Shown: in pieces, positions 1-6,827 of the stretch
Numbering within the stretch: the first letter of the stretch is position 1
Layout: each line of letters begins with the position of its first letter
Source: Bacillota bacterium
Lineage (GTDB): Bacteria > Bacillota > Bacilli > Bacillales > Cytobacillaceae
Reading direction: 5' to 3'
Assembly: GCA_030705745.1 (NCBI GenBank)
Contig: JAUZPT010000148.1
Span: 1 to 7,245, forward strand
DNA: 7,245 nucleotides
The notes under the pieces: model-generated
The model's input: the letters and a program-made list of their open reading frames with translations, nothing else
Databases searched by the model: none
Told to the model about the DNA's origin: nothing
Translations under genes and position numbers: made by a program

Positions 1-684
1 AAACAGCAAACCAGCGGCAAGCGTTGTCGAAGTATTTTCCTTCATGCCAAGCGCACGTGTAATTGGCGCCAACCATTTCGAAAAAATGGCAAGCCATTTT
101 AAATCCTTCAGTAGTTGGATGACGACCATCAACGGAATGACAATGAGTGACAGCTGAAAAATGCCAAGCCCCGCTTTTTGAACGGCTTCGCTCAAAATGC
201 CGAGAATGCCGGCTGCATGGTCACTATTTGTGGTAATTAAGCCGTAATGAGCAGTTTCGCCACCACCATGCCAAACTAGATGAATGGCAACTGCTGAAAC
301 GAGCGCGAGTCCGATCCTGATGGCGACCACCATCCAAAGCCTTACGCCTACCTTCACGGCGACACTAGTCTCCACAAAAAGATTATGGGAAAAAGAAAGC
401 ATGATGGCCAGGATGAAAACTTCTTTTACGGTAAAATGCAATGTTAAGATGGCACCGATGCCTGCATACAAATTAAGAAAATTCCCAAGCACAAGCGGAA
501 TGGCAGCGTCTCCCGGCAATCCAAGCAAAACCATAAGCGGGGTGAGGATCCCCATTAGCCAGGGCAGGACCGGCGTATACTTTAACACGGTGACGAGAAC
601 CGTGATGGGAAAAATGATTTTGCCGAGCGTCCAAGTTGTCTTTAAACCTACCTGCAATCCTCTTTTTAAAGAACCGACCAGCAT
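1..684 (-). CDS. yvoD: YvoD-like nucleoside-recognition (Gate) domain membrane protein, 3' end outside the window
   Basis: The frame is open from the ATG at 684 down to base 1 without a stop, giving 228 residues; the gene continues off the left edge. The start is supported by a strong Shine-Dalgarno (GAGGAGGG, 692-699) seven bases upstream. The product is very hydrophobic, with likely membrane segments around residues 22-35, 42-57, 61-80, 88-98, 115-136 and 174-191. Conserved-looking stretches are LPGDAAIPLVLGN (56-68), NLYAG (71-75) and SHNLFVET (99-106), the kind of motif seen in nucleoside-recognition/Gate-domain proteins such as B. subtilis YvoD (about 310 residues), so roughly 80 residues should be missing. 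It starts 24 bases after the lgt stop, so it is almost certainly co-transcribed with hprK and lgt; the same order occurs in B. subtilis, where ppaX follows. Its substrate is not established, and the family name does not prove nucleoside transport. Confidence 0.85.
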   Translation of the reverse strand, partial: MLVGSLKRGLQVGLKTTWTLGKIIFPITVLVTVLKYTPVLPWLMGILTPLMVLLGLPGDAAIPLVLGNFLNLYAGIGAILTLHFTVKEVFILAIMLSFSHNLFVETSVAVKVGVRLWMVVAIRIGLALVSAVAIHLVWHGGGETAHYGLITTNSDHAAGILGILSEAVQKAGLGIFQLSLIVIPLMVVIQLLKDLKWLAIFSKWLAPITRALGMKENTSTTLAAGLLF

Positions 685-708
685 GTCCGCACCCTCCTCA
701 AGCTGTCA

Positions 709-1530
709 TTATAGGTTTTCCAAATCCAAGTATCTTTTTTCCGTTTTTCCGTTTTTCCTTCTAACAAGAATGACAATGATTGAGACAATGATTAACACAA
801 TTGAAATCATCTGAGCCATCCGCAGGCTTTGCGTCAGCATTAAGCTGTCCGTTCTCATGCCCTCAACGAAAAATCGTCCGATCGAATACCAGATCACATA
901 TGACAAAAAGAGCTCGCCCCTAAGCAAATTCACTCTTCTAAGCGATAAAAGAATCAGGAATCCAGCGAAATCCCAAATCGATTCATATAAAAATGTCGGA
1001 TGATAGTACGTTCCGTTTATGTACATTTGATTGATGATAAAATTCGGAAGATGGAGGTTTTCGAGAAACGCCCTGCTTACTTCTCTTCCATGAGCTTCCT
1101 GGTTCATGAAATTTCCCCATCGCCCGATGGCCTGTCCGAGAATAATGCTCGGTGCCGCGATATCAGCAATTTTCCAAAATGAAGTGTTCCGGGCCCGCCC
1201 AAAAAAGTACGTCGTCAAAACAGAGCCAATTAGCGCTCCATGAATGGCAATGCCGCCATGCCAAATTTGCGGTATTTCGGATAAATTATTTTGATATTCA
1301 CTCCATTGAAATATTACATAATAAATACGTGCAGAAATGATGGCGATTGGGATCGCCCAAAGCATCAAATCCGAAAATGTTTCCTTCGGCAGTCCCCTGC
1401 GGTCGCCTTCTCTAATTGCCAAATACAATGCCAGCGCCAAGCCGGAGCCGATGATGATGCCATACCAATGGACATGAAGAGGTCCAAAGGAAAACGCGAT
1501 TGGATCAAGCGGGTGAATCGTTTTATTCAT
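709..1530 (-). CDS. lgt: Prolipoprotein diacylglyceryl transferase
   Basis: Lgt transfers diacylglycerol from phosphatidylglycerol to the lipobox cysteine of prolipoproteins, the first step of lipoprotein maturation, in the cytoplasmic membrane. The 273-residue protein has the usual family length and about seven membrane segments. Visible family motifs are HGGIAIHG (91-98), [13 protein letters not shown] (136-148, the Lgt signature with Arg137), [10 protein letters not shown] (175-184) and [13 protein letters not shown] (218-230). Arg137 and Arg226 probably correspond to the two arginines essential in the E. coli enzyme; this assignment is by motif only. A basic tail follows the last helix at about 239-256. 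The ATG at 1530 is preceded by AAGGAGAA with about eight bases spacing. The gene begins 31 bases after the hprK stop and ends 24 bases before yvoD, so it is the middle gene of the hprK operon. Confidence 0.97.
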   Translation of the reverse strand: MNKTIHPLDPIAFSFGPLHVHWYGIIIGSGLALALYLAIREGDRRGLPKETFSDLMLWAIPIAIISARIYYVIFQWSEYQNNLSEIPQIWHGGIAIHGALIGSVLTTYFFGRARNTSFWKIADIAAPSIILGQAIGRWGNFMNQEAHGREVSRAFLENLHLPNFIINQMYINGTYYHPTFLYESIWDFAGFLILLSLRRVNLLRGELFLSYVIWYSIGRFFVEGMRTDSLMLTQSLRMAQMISIVLIIVSIIVILVRRKNGKTEKRYLDLENL

Positions 1531-1561
1531 GATTAATTCTCCTTCTCTCTATATATCAAAA

Positions 1562-2497
1562 TTACATTTCGTCGTGGTCGCCTTCCTCGATGACGTCAGA
1601 CAAACGTTCCGTAAACTGCTGGGCAGCGTTCACGCCCATTCTTTTCAAGCGGAAATTCATCGCAGCCACTTCGATGATGACTGCAAGGTTGCGCCCAGGA
1701 CGGACTGGGATTGTCAGTTTTGTAATTTCCGCATCGATAATTTTCATTTTTTCTTCATCGAGGCCTAGGCGGTCATACTGCTTTTGCGGGTCCCATATTT
1801 CCAAATTGATGACGAGCGTAATCCTTTTGTTGCTCCTAACTGCACCCGCCCCGAAAAGCGTCATTACATTAATAATGCCAAGACCGCGAATCTCCAGCAA
1901 ATGCTCAATTAAATCTGGCGATGTTCCGACAAGCGTGTCCTGATCCTCCTGGCGAATTTCAACGCAATCATCCGCCACGAGACGATGACCACGCTTGACC
2001 AATTCAAGCGCTGTTTCACTTTTACCGACACCGCTTTTGCCGGTGATTAGGACGCCGATCCCATAAATATCAACAAGCACCCCATGCACAGCCGTAGTCG
2101 GTGCGAGCCGGCTTTCCAAAAAATTCGTCAGATGGCTCGAAAAGCGGGTTGTTTTCATTGGTGTCCGCAAAACAGGCACCGCTTCACGCTCAGAAGCTTG
2201 AATCAGCTCGGGTGGAATCTCCAATCCTCTTGTCACGATTATCGCGGGTGTGATATCAGAACAGAGCTGTTCCATGCGTGAAATCCGTTCTTCAGGTGGA
2301 AGCTCTTTAAAGAAAGATAACTCTGTTTTCCCCAATAATTGAATACGCTCGGCCGGATAATATTTAAAGTAACCGGCGATTTCCATGCCTGGCCTTGAAA
2401 TATCGCTCGTCGGAATAGGGTGGTTAATTCCTTCTTCACCGCTGATCAACTCAAGGTCAAATTTCTCCACTATGTCTTTCGTGCGTACTTTTGACAA
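1562..2497 (-). CDS. hprK: HPr kinase/phosphorylase (TTG start)
   Basis: This bifunctional enzyme phosphorylates and dephosphorylates Ser46 of HPr (and Crh), coupling glycolytic state to CcpA-dependent carbon catabolite repression in the cytoplasm. The 311 residues match the family length of about 310. Residues 1-130 form the regulatory N-terminal domain. The catalytic domain shows His138, the P-loop GKSGVGKS (153-160), the acidic pair Asp176-Asp177 after HRLVA, the HPrK signature [11 protein letters not shown] (201-211), and the C-terminal [17 protein letters not shown] region (265-281). The start codon is TTG (2495-2497), not ATG. It is chosen because a strong AAGGAGG lies eight bases upstream and because the resulting MSKVRTKD start matches the usual M(A/S)KVRTKD of Bacillus HprK. 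It is first in the hprK-lgt-yvoD operon and divergent from nagA. No missing catalytic residue is seen. Confidence 0.98.
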   Translation of the reverse strand: MSKVRTKDIVEKFDLELISGEEGINHPIPTSDISRPGMEIAGYFKYYPAERIQLLGKTELSFFKELPPEERISRMEQLCSDITPAIIVTRGLEIPPELIQASEREAVPVLRTPMKTTRFSSHLTNFLESRLAPTTAVHGVLVDIYGIGVLITGKSGVGKSETALELVKRGHRLVADDCVEIRQEDQDTLVGTSPDLIEHLLEIRGLGIINVMTLFGAGAVRSNKRITLVINLEIWDPQKQYDRLGLDEEKMKIIDAEITKLTIPVRPGRNLAVIIEVAAMNFRLKRMGVNAAQQFTERLSDVIEEGDHDEM

Positions 2498-2599
2498 AAA
2501 GGGTTCCTCCTTTTAAAGGACAGTAACTTGTTTTTTTAATAGAAACGACAGCTGACGAAGGGGCACATCCACTTTCGCCATAGCAGTCATATTCTTCTT

Positions 2600-2627
2600 A
2601 TTTTAGCACTTTTCGCAAAAGAACCAA
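2600..2627 (-). promoter_or_regulatory. Candidate sigma-A promoter of the hprK operon
   Basis: On the minus strand there is a -10 box TAAAAT (2605-2600, five of six consensus) preceded by TGC, which makes an extended -10. A weak -35 TTGGTT (2627-2622) lies 16 bases further upstream. The predicted start near 2593 would leave a leader of about 95 bases before the TTG start of hprK. The spacer carries a dyad, CTTTT-CGC-AAAAG (2609-2621 on the plus strand), that could be an operator or chance A/T symmetry. The assignment rests on box similarity and position only. A second possible start point is the symmetric ATTATATAAT at 2698-2707. Confidence 0.5.
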
Positions 2628-2697
2628 ACGGACAAATGCAAAATCGCGAATTTTTCAAAAAGAAACACTTTCTTCGGATCAATTTTTTTAGCAAGGC

Positions 2698-2707
2698 ATT
2701 ATATAAT
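2698..2707. promoter_or_regulatory. Symmetric -10 element in the hprK/nagA divergent region, candidate nagA promoter
   Basis: A perfect ten-base palindrome, ATTATATAAT, contains a consensus TATAAT in each direction. Read on the plus strand (2702-2707) it would start nagA about 67 bases upstream of its ATG. No convincing -35 lies at 16-18 bases (the sequence there is a T-rich run). Read on the minus strand, the base group TTCAAC at 2726-2721 sits at 17 bases but matches the -35 consensus in only three positions. A weaker alternative for nagA is TTGAAT (2722-2727) with CACAAT (2744-2749), 16 bases apart. The rest of the 2498-2780 interval is A/T-rich leader sequence without a gene. Confidence 0.3.
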
Positions 2708-2780
2708 AAGGTTAAACAAAGTTGAATTCTTGTAAAAATATTTCACAATTCACCAATAGTCTGCAATGGGAGCTGATTTG

Positions 2781-3956
2781 ATGGCCACGCTTCTTCTCGT
2801 GAACGGAAAAGCTATTATGGAAACCGGAATAATGGAAGAAATTTATATTTATATAGAAAATGAACATATTGCCGAAACCGGCCCCCTCACCGATGCTGCC
2901 TCCCGCTTTCCACATGCCGAAGAAATCATCATCCCTAAGGAGCATATAGTTGTTCCAGGATTCATTGATATTCATATTCACGGAGTAGCCGGTGCAGACA
3001 CAATGGATGCAACGCCTGAAGCACTTTCCACGATCGCAGCCGCGCTCCCTTCAGAAGGAACAACTAGCTTTTTGGCGACAACGATCACCCAGAAACAAAG
3101 CAACATAGAACAAGCCCTGAAGAATATTGCCGACTATTCTTTAAAAAGCAATACACCCGGACACGCGGAACTACTCGGAATCCATCTGGAAGGACCTTTT
3201 ATTAATGCGAAGCGGGCCGGGGCACAGCCGAAGGAACATATCCTCAAGCCCGATATCGCCCTGTTCAAGCGCTGGCAGCACTTCTCCAATCATCAAATTA
3301 AGCTCGTGACGCTCGCCCCCGAAATGGAAAACGGACTCGATATGATTGCATTTTTAAAAAAGGAAGGCGTAATTGCTTCAATCGGCCATACGGATGCTGA
3401 TTACGCAGCGGTACAAGCAGCAGTTGAAGCGGGAGCTCGCCACGTGACACATCTGTTCAATGGCATGAAAGGCATGCATCATCGAGAGCCCGGTACAGCA
3501 GGCGCGGCTCTGCTATTCAACGAATTAACGATTGAACTGATTGCCGATGGTCTTCATATTGCTCCAGAAATGGTCCGGCTTATTCTGGCTTGCAAAGGAG
3601 TAGACAGCACAATATTAATTACTGATTCGATGAGAGCGAAATGCCTGAAAAACGGCATATATGATCTCGGAGGCCAAAGCGTCAGTTCGATTGATGGAAA
3701 GGCACTTTTGCCAGACGGCACGCTCGCAGGGAGCTTGTTAAAAATGAACGAAGCATTAAGGAATATTCTTGCCTTTACCCCGCTCTCTTTATGGGATGCT
3801 GTCCAAATGGTGAGCGTTAATCCGGCCAAACAGCTCGGTCTATTCAGTAAAAAAGGAAGCATCACGCCAAGCAAAGATGCAGACATCGTCATTTTGGACG
3901 AACACTTTGAAGTGCAACGTTCTTTTTGCCGCGGGAAGCAGGCCTTTTCACGCTGA
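2781..3956 (+). CDS. nagA: N-acetylglucosamine-6-phosphate deacetylase
   Basis: NagA removes the acetyl group from GlcNAc-6-phosphate, giving glucosamine-6-phosphate for NagB or for cell-wall precursor synthesis. The start is placed at 2781 because GGGAG (2768-2772) lies eight bases upstream. The in-frame ATG at 2766 has no ribosome binding site and overlaps this one. The 391 residues match the family (B. subtilis NagA is 396). Amidohydrolase-fold metal and catalytic positions are all visible: His65 and His67 in HIHG, Glu137 in HLEGPF, His203 in GHTDAD, His224 in THLFNGM and Asp282 in ITDSMRA; EGTTSFLATTIT (93-104) is also typical. The gene is divergent from hprK as in B. subtilis, but nagB and nagR do not follow it, and I found no obvious NagR-type operator (TGGTNTAGACCA-like) upstream. 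The next gene on the strand is an amidase 138 bases downstream, with no clear terminator between them. Confidence 0.97.
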   Translation: MATLLLVNGKAIMETGIMEEIYIYIENEHIAETGPLTDAASRFPHAEEIIIPKEHIVVPGFIDIHIHGVAGADTMDATPEALSTIAAALPSEGTTSFLATTITQKQSNIEQALKNIADYSLKSNTPGHAELLGIHLEGPFINAKRAGAQPKEHILKPDIALFKRWQHFSNHQIKLVTLAPEMENGLDMIAFLKKEGVIASIGHTDADYAAVQAAVEAGARHVTHLFNGMKGMHHREPGTAGAALLFNELTIELIADGLHIAPEMVRLILACKGVDSTILITDSMRAKCLKNGIYDLGGQSVSSIDGKALLPDGTLAGSLLKMNEALRNILAFTPLSLWDAVQMVSVNPAKQLGLFSKKGSITPSKDADIVILDEHFEVQRSFCRGKQAFSR

Positions 3957-4094
3957 AAGATTGAGGACGTACGACTGAATGCGAGAGGTAATTACTTTTG
4001 AAGCGTTCGTTTTAACAATTGTGACATGACCTTTTTCGCGAAATTTCCGTATTATAAAAATGAGCGTTCAAAATTCCAGAAAAGGAGATTAATA

Positions 4095-4667
4095 ATGAAA
4101 ATAATGCTAGATGCAGGGCACGGGTATAATACCCCAGGCAAACGAAGTCCTGATGGGATGAGTGAATACGATTTCAATCGAGCTGTCGCCTCCCACGCTA
4201 AAGCACTTCTGGAAACGTATAAGGATGTGACGGTTTATTTCGCACATTCCGATACACGCGACGTAACTTTGCAGGAGCGAACAGATGCTGCCAATCACTT
4301 ACAGGTCAATGCCTACGTTGCCATCCACGCTAATGCCAGTGGAAGCGGTACGACCTGGAATGATGCTAGCGGAATCGAAACATATGTGATGCCTAGCAGA
4401 CCAAAAGAAGCAACCGAGCTCGCCCAGAAAATACAAAACTATTTAGTGACGATGACCGAGTTGAAAAATCGAGGAGTGAAAACGGCAGATTTTCATGTTC
4501 TGCGGGAAACCCATATGACTGCTGTGCTTTGCGAGTGCGGATTTATGACGAACAAAACGGAAGATGCCTTGCTCCGTACTGATCCATACAGGGAAAAATG
4601 TGCCGAAGCCATTGTCAAAGGAATTGCTGAACAGTACAAATTAGTCAAACTCGCTCCTTTTCGTTAA
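4095..4667 (+). CDS. N-acetylmuramoyl-L-alanine amidase (Amidase_3 type), catalytic domain only
   Basis: This is a zinc amidase that should cut the bond between MurNAc and L-alanine in peptidoglycan. The ATG at 4095 is chosen over one at 4026 because AAAGGAG lies about seven bases before it and because DAGHG then falls at residues 6-10, where the family begins. Zinc and catalytic residues by motif are His9 (DAGHG), Glu24 (MSEYDFN), His78 (AIHANA) and Glu147 (CECGFMTN). DVTLQERTDAAN (56-67) and NRGVKTADFHVLRET (125-139) are also typical of the family. The protein is 190 residues with no signal peptide, membrane segment, LysM, SPOR or SH3 repeat, so it is just the catalytic domain. Such proteins occur as phage endolysins and as sporulation mother-cell lysis enzymes (CwlC-like); neither role is proven here. 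No phage genes surround it. It follows nagA on the same strand and ends 16 bases before a strong terminator. Confidence 0.9.
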   Translation: MKIMLDAGHGYNTPGKRSPDGMSEYDFNRAVASHAKALLETYKDVTVYFAHSDTRDVTLQERTDAANHLQVNAYVAIHANASGSGTTWNDASGIETYVMPSRPKEATELAQKIQNYLVTMTELKNRGVKTADFHVLRETHMTAVLCECGFMTNKTEDALLRTDPYREKCAEAIVKGIAEQYKLVKLAPFR

Positions 4668-4683
4668 AATTCCGATTAGTCAA

Positions 4684-4717
4684 AAAAGTAGCGCAGAACC
4701 ATGTCTGCGCTACTTTT
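4684..4717. terminator. Bidirectional rho-independent terminator between the amidase gene and yvlD
   Basis: A perfect 14-base-pair stem (AAAAGTAGCGCAGA at 4684-4697 with TCTGCGCTACTTTT at 4704-4717) encloses the six-base loop ACCATG. The plus-strand copy ends in TTTT after a G/C-rich core. The minus-strand copy ends in six T (4687-4682). It lies 16 bases after the amidase stop and 43 bases after the yvlD stop, so it can end both convergent transcripts. Confidence 0.92.
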
Positions 4718-4760
4718 AGGCTATCTTTTTGAAAAACATTTTTTAAACAAAACAATCGTT

Positions 4761-5117
4761 TCAATCCCGCTCAGACTTTAAGATCGTTTTTTGGACAATG
4801 ACATTCGCAATGGCCATCAGAATCGTCACAAATAGCGCCATCCCAAAGCCAGAAATATTAAAAGCACTGCCCATCAGTCGATCTGTCAGCATCAGTGTGA
4901 CTGCATTGATCACGAACAGGAAAAAACCTAGCGTCAAAATCGTGACCGGCAGTGTTAGTATAATGAGAATCGGCCTGACAAGCACATTCAAAATGGACAA
5001 CAGCATGCTTGCCTCGAGCGCAGCTGTAAAGCCAGCCAAATGAAAACTAGTGCTGAAGTAACCGGCAATCGCCATGAACAAGATGGCATTAATAAAAATT
5101 CCAACTAACCATTTCAT
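4761..5117 (-). CDS. yvlD: YvlD/LiaZ-like membrane protein of the Phage_holin_4_2 family
   Basis: The protein has 118 residues and is almost entirely membrane: likely helices at about 3-21, 32-50, 52-76 and 91-111, with conserved-looking NVLVRP (44-49), LTLP (54-57) and Asn71. It matches B. subtilis YvlD in size and place. The Pfam family carries the name phage holin, but chromosomal members next to PspC and DUF4097 genes are envelope-stress proteins of unknown mechanism; the enterococcal counterpart is LiaZ. Its ATG overlaps the yvlC stop by four bases (ATGA, 5117-5114). No ribosome binding site of its own is visible, which points to translational coupling with yvlC. It is the last gene of the yvlABCD operon and is followed by the shared terminator at 4684-4717. 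Confidence 0.92.
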   Translation of the reverse strand: MKWLVGIFINAILFMAIAGYFSTSFHLAGFTAALEASMLLSILNVLVRPILIILTLPVTILTLGFFLFVINAVTLMLTDRLMGSAFNISGFGMALFVTILMAIANVIVQKTILKSERD

Positions 5118-5314
5118 ACAATTGTGTCCCGGTCATGTGGCAAAATGAACAGCAACACCAAATAGAGAATCACCATCGGAAAAAAAGCGGTGGCGAACAT
5201 CAGGACAACAAAAGCAACGCGGAGCAGCGTCGCATTTATGCTAAGGGACGAGGACAAACCTCCCAAAACACCCGCAAGCATCCGATCGGTCCGCGATCTC
5301 ACAATTCGTTTCAT
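5114..5314 (-). CDS. yvlC: PspC-domain membrane protein YvlC (LiaY-like)
   Basis: This small protein of 66 residues consists only of a PspC domain. A basic N-terminus with RSRTDRMLAGVLGGLSSSL (6-24) is followed by the conserved ATLLRVAFV start of a long hydrophobic segment (about 30-59) and a short charged tail. PspC proteins sense or transmit membrane and envelope stress; the enterococcal homologue LiaY belongs to the LiaFSR daptomycin-response system. The ATG is preceded by GAGGGGGT about eight bases upstream. The gene begins 15 bases after the yvlB stop and overlaps yvlD by four bases. Length and context match B. subtilis YvlC. Confidence 0.93.
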   Translation of the reverse strand: MKRIVRSRTDRMLAGVLGGLSSSLSINATLLRVAFVVLMFATAFFPMVILYLVLLFILPHDRDTIV

Positions 5315-5329
5315 TTTGAAGACCCCCTC

Positions 5330-6448
5330 TTAAAAAGGTTTGATTTCTTCCAATTGATGAATGGTAATCGATCCCGTTTTTGTATCAGCTATAATTTTCG
5401 CCCCACCGTCTGCACCATCAATTGATTTAAAGCGAAGCATTTTTTGGATAACCTCACTTTTCTCCTCGAGCACTTGAATGCCATCCAATTTCACATTAAA
5501 TCCGCCTAAATTCGATTTCAGCTCACCGTCAACCTTCATTCCCGCAGGCAGAAACAAATCAATGCTGCCTGTCGTTCCTTTGGCCGTAATAGCTTCACAG
5601 CTCTTGCTATGCAAATTGCACGTCACATTGCCATTGAACGTCTGAGCCTCCACTTTTTGAAAGCTTCCGTCAAGCTTAATTGCTCCATTGATCGTTTCCA
5701 CTTCAAGCGCGCCAATCATACTATCTATAATGTTAATATGGCCATTGGCCGTTTCGGCTTCCATACGGATTCCAGCGATAGATGCAAATTCGATTTTCCC
5801 ATTCGCCGTTTTCACTCGAAAGTCCTGAATGTTCAGCTTTTCGCCCGTGATTGGCCCATTAAACATTCTCACGCGAGCACGCTCGTATTGCGAATGAGGC
5901 ACGAAAATAACCGCATCGAGCTTCATCCACTTTTGTTGAGTGATGAACCGCATTTTTTCGCCCTCTATCGCAAAAATCACGTCCTTTAAAAAATGCTGTC
6001 GTGCCTGCTCCTGCGAATCTACTCGATAAACCTTTGCCTTGCATTCGATGCGGACATCCTTTTGATCCCATGGAACTATTTTTAACGAACCATTGGATAC
6101 ATCGATATCCATGTCCTTCAAATAGACGTCACCCTGTTGAAATATATGTGAGATTTCTACCGATTGCCCAAAGTTCAAATCCAAGTCCAAATCCTTGATT
6201 TTTTTCAAAGCAGAGTCGACAAAGTCAAAAATCTTATCCTTCGCAGATTGGAATTTTTGCTGCACAGGCTCTTCCTTTTTCGCTTCCTCGAACTGAACAG
6301 CGTTCGAAAGCTCATGGACGATTTCCTCCTGCTTTTGTTCCATCGTTTTCTCTGCTTTATCCAGCTCTTCCAGCAAGGTCAGCGCTTCATCTACTTTCAG
6401 CTTCCCTTCCTCCACCATTTTCAAAATTCGTTTTCGTTCCGTTTGCAC
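5330..6448 (-). CDS. yvlB: YvlB/LiaX-like DUF4097 protein (GTG start)
   Basis: The 372-residue protein has three visible parts. Residues 1-30 are a short helical SHOCT-like domain (KRILKMVEEGKLKVDEAL, 6-23), as in YvlB and LiaX. Residues 31-90 are charged and probably coiled coil or linker. Residues 95-370 are a DUF4097 beta-rich domain with repeated strand-turn units around Asn-Gly: VSNGSLKI (117-124), KTANGKIE (213-220), ETANGHINI (232-240), ETINGAIKL (251-259) and QTFNGNVT (269-276), spaced 18-20 residues apart in the second half, which suggests a beta-solenoid. There is no signal peptide or membrane helix. Enterococcal LiaX binds daptomycin and antimicrobial peptides and modulates LiaFSR; a similar sensing role here is inference. 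The start is GTG (6446-6448), supported by GGGAGGG seven bases upstream with no nearby ATG. It is the second gene of the yvl operon, 41 bases after yvlA. Confidence 0.92.
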   Translation of the reverse strand: MQTERKRILKMVEEGKLKVDEALTLLEELDKAEKTMEQKQEEIVHELSNAVQFEEAKKEEPVQQKFQSAKDKIFDFVDSALKKIKDLDLDLNFGQSVEISHIFQQGDVYLKDMDIDVSNGSLKIVPWDQKDVRIECKAKVYRVDSQEQARQHFLKDVIFAIEGEKMRFITQQKWMKLDAVIFVPHSQYERARVRMFNGPITGEKLNIQDFRVKTANGKIEFASIAGIRMEAETANGHINIIDSMIGALEVETINGAIKLDGSFQKVEAQTFNGNVTCNLHSKSCEAITAKGTTGSIDLFLPAGMKVDGELKSNLGGFNVKLDGIQVLEEKSEVIQKMLRFKSIDGADGGAKIIADTKTGSITIHQLEEIKPF

Positions 6449-6489
6449 ACAAATACCCTCCCTGTTTTTAAAAGTAAATGCCTTCTCTA

Positions 6490-6804
6490 TTATTCTTTCG
6501 TCAGTACCCTTACTCCTTTAACAATGTTCCAGATCATCACAACGAAACTCGTCAACCCAAACAGCCCCATTGCAAAAAATGCAAACACAGGTATGTGATT
6601 GCCATGTCCAATTCTGTCAAAAAAAAGACCAAAAACGATTAGCGGCAACGTTATGAGCGGAATTAAATGAGATATAAATGCCTTTTTGGCATGTTTCTTT
6701 GTTGTGTCGTCATCTGATGCAAAAAATACTACTAACGGAAAAATAAAACTTGCAAAAAACAAACTAAAATAGCACAAAGCCGACAGAATTTTTCTGCTGC
6801 CCAT
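6490..6804 (-). CDS. yvlA: DUF4870 membrane protein YvlA
   Basis: The 104-residue protein resembles B. subtilis YvlA: RKILSALCYFSLFFA (4-18) opens the first helix, a polar loop with DDDTTKKHAKKAF (31-43) follows, and further helices lie at about 45-62 and 71-96. This hydrophobic-polar-hydrophobic layout with a K/R-HAK motif is typical of DUF4870 (Tic20-like) proteins, whose function is unknown. A GTG at 6807 and an ATG at 6804 are adjacent in frame. The ATG is preferred because GGAG (6816-6813) is then eight bases away instead of five, but the GTG cannot be excluded and would add one residue. It is the first gene of the yvlABCD operon and lies directly behind the sigma-W-like promoter. Confidence 0.88.
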   Translation of the reverse strand: MGSRKILSALCYFSLFFASFIFPLVVFFASDDDTTKKHAKKAFISHLIPLITLPLIVFGLFFDRIGHGNHIPVFAFFAMGLFGLTSFVVMIWNIVKGVRVLTKE

Positions 6805-6827
6805 CACCCCAACTCCTTCAATCTATA

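Noticed and set aside
284..814. A 176-codon plus-strand open frame.
   Set aside because: It lies antisense to yvoD and the end of lgt, both supported by homology motifs and ribosome binding sites. It has no recognisable domain and no convincing ribosome binding site.
1529..1943. Plus-strand open frames of 79 and 117 codons.
   Set aside because: They are antisense shadows of hprK, whose catalytic motifs are intact in the minus frame.
2641..2654. A possible catabolite-responsive element around AAATCGCGAATTT near nagA.
   Set aside because: Alignment to TGWAANCGNTNWCA fails at several fixed positions, so it was not annotated as a cre site.
3554..3892. A 112-codon minus-strand open frame.
   Set aside because: It is a shadow inside nagA, with no motif and no ribosome binding site.
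4026..4094. An amidase start 23 codons further upstream.
   Set aside because: The ATG at 4026 has no ribosome binding site, the extra segment lies over the promoter and palindrome region, and AAAGGAG clearly serves the ATG at 4095.
4095..5117. A holin-endolysin lysis cassette made of the amidase and the Phage_holin_4_2 protein YvlD.
   Set aside because: The two genes are convergent and separated by a bidirectional terminator. yvlD is coupled to yvlC in the conserved yvl operon, no other phage gene is present, and the holin label is a family name rather than shown activity.
6164..6598. A 144-codon plus-strand open frame rich in Phe and Leu.
   Set aside because: It is the complement of the Lys/Glu-rich linker of yvlB and the end of yvlA. 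The composition reflects that, not a real membrane protein.
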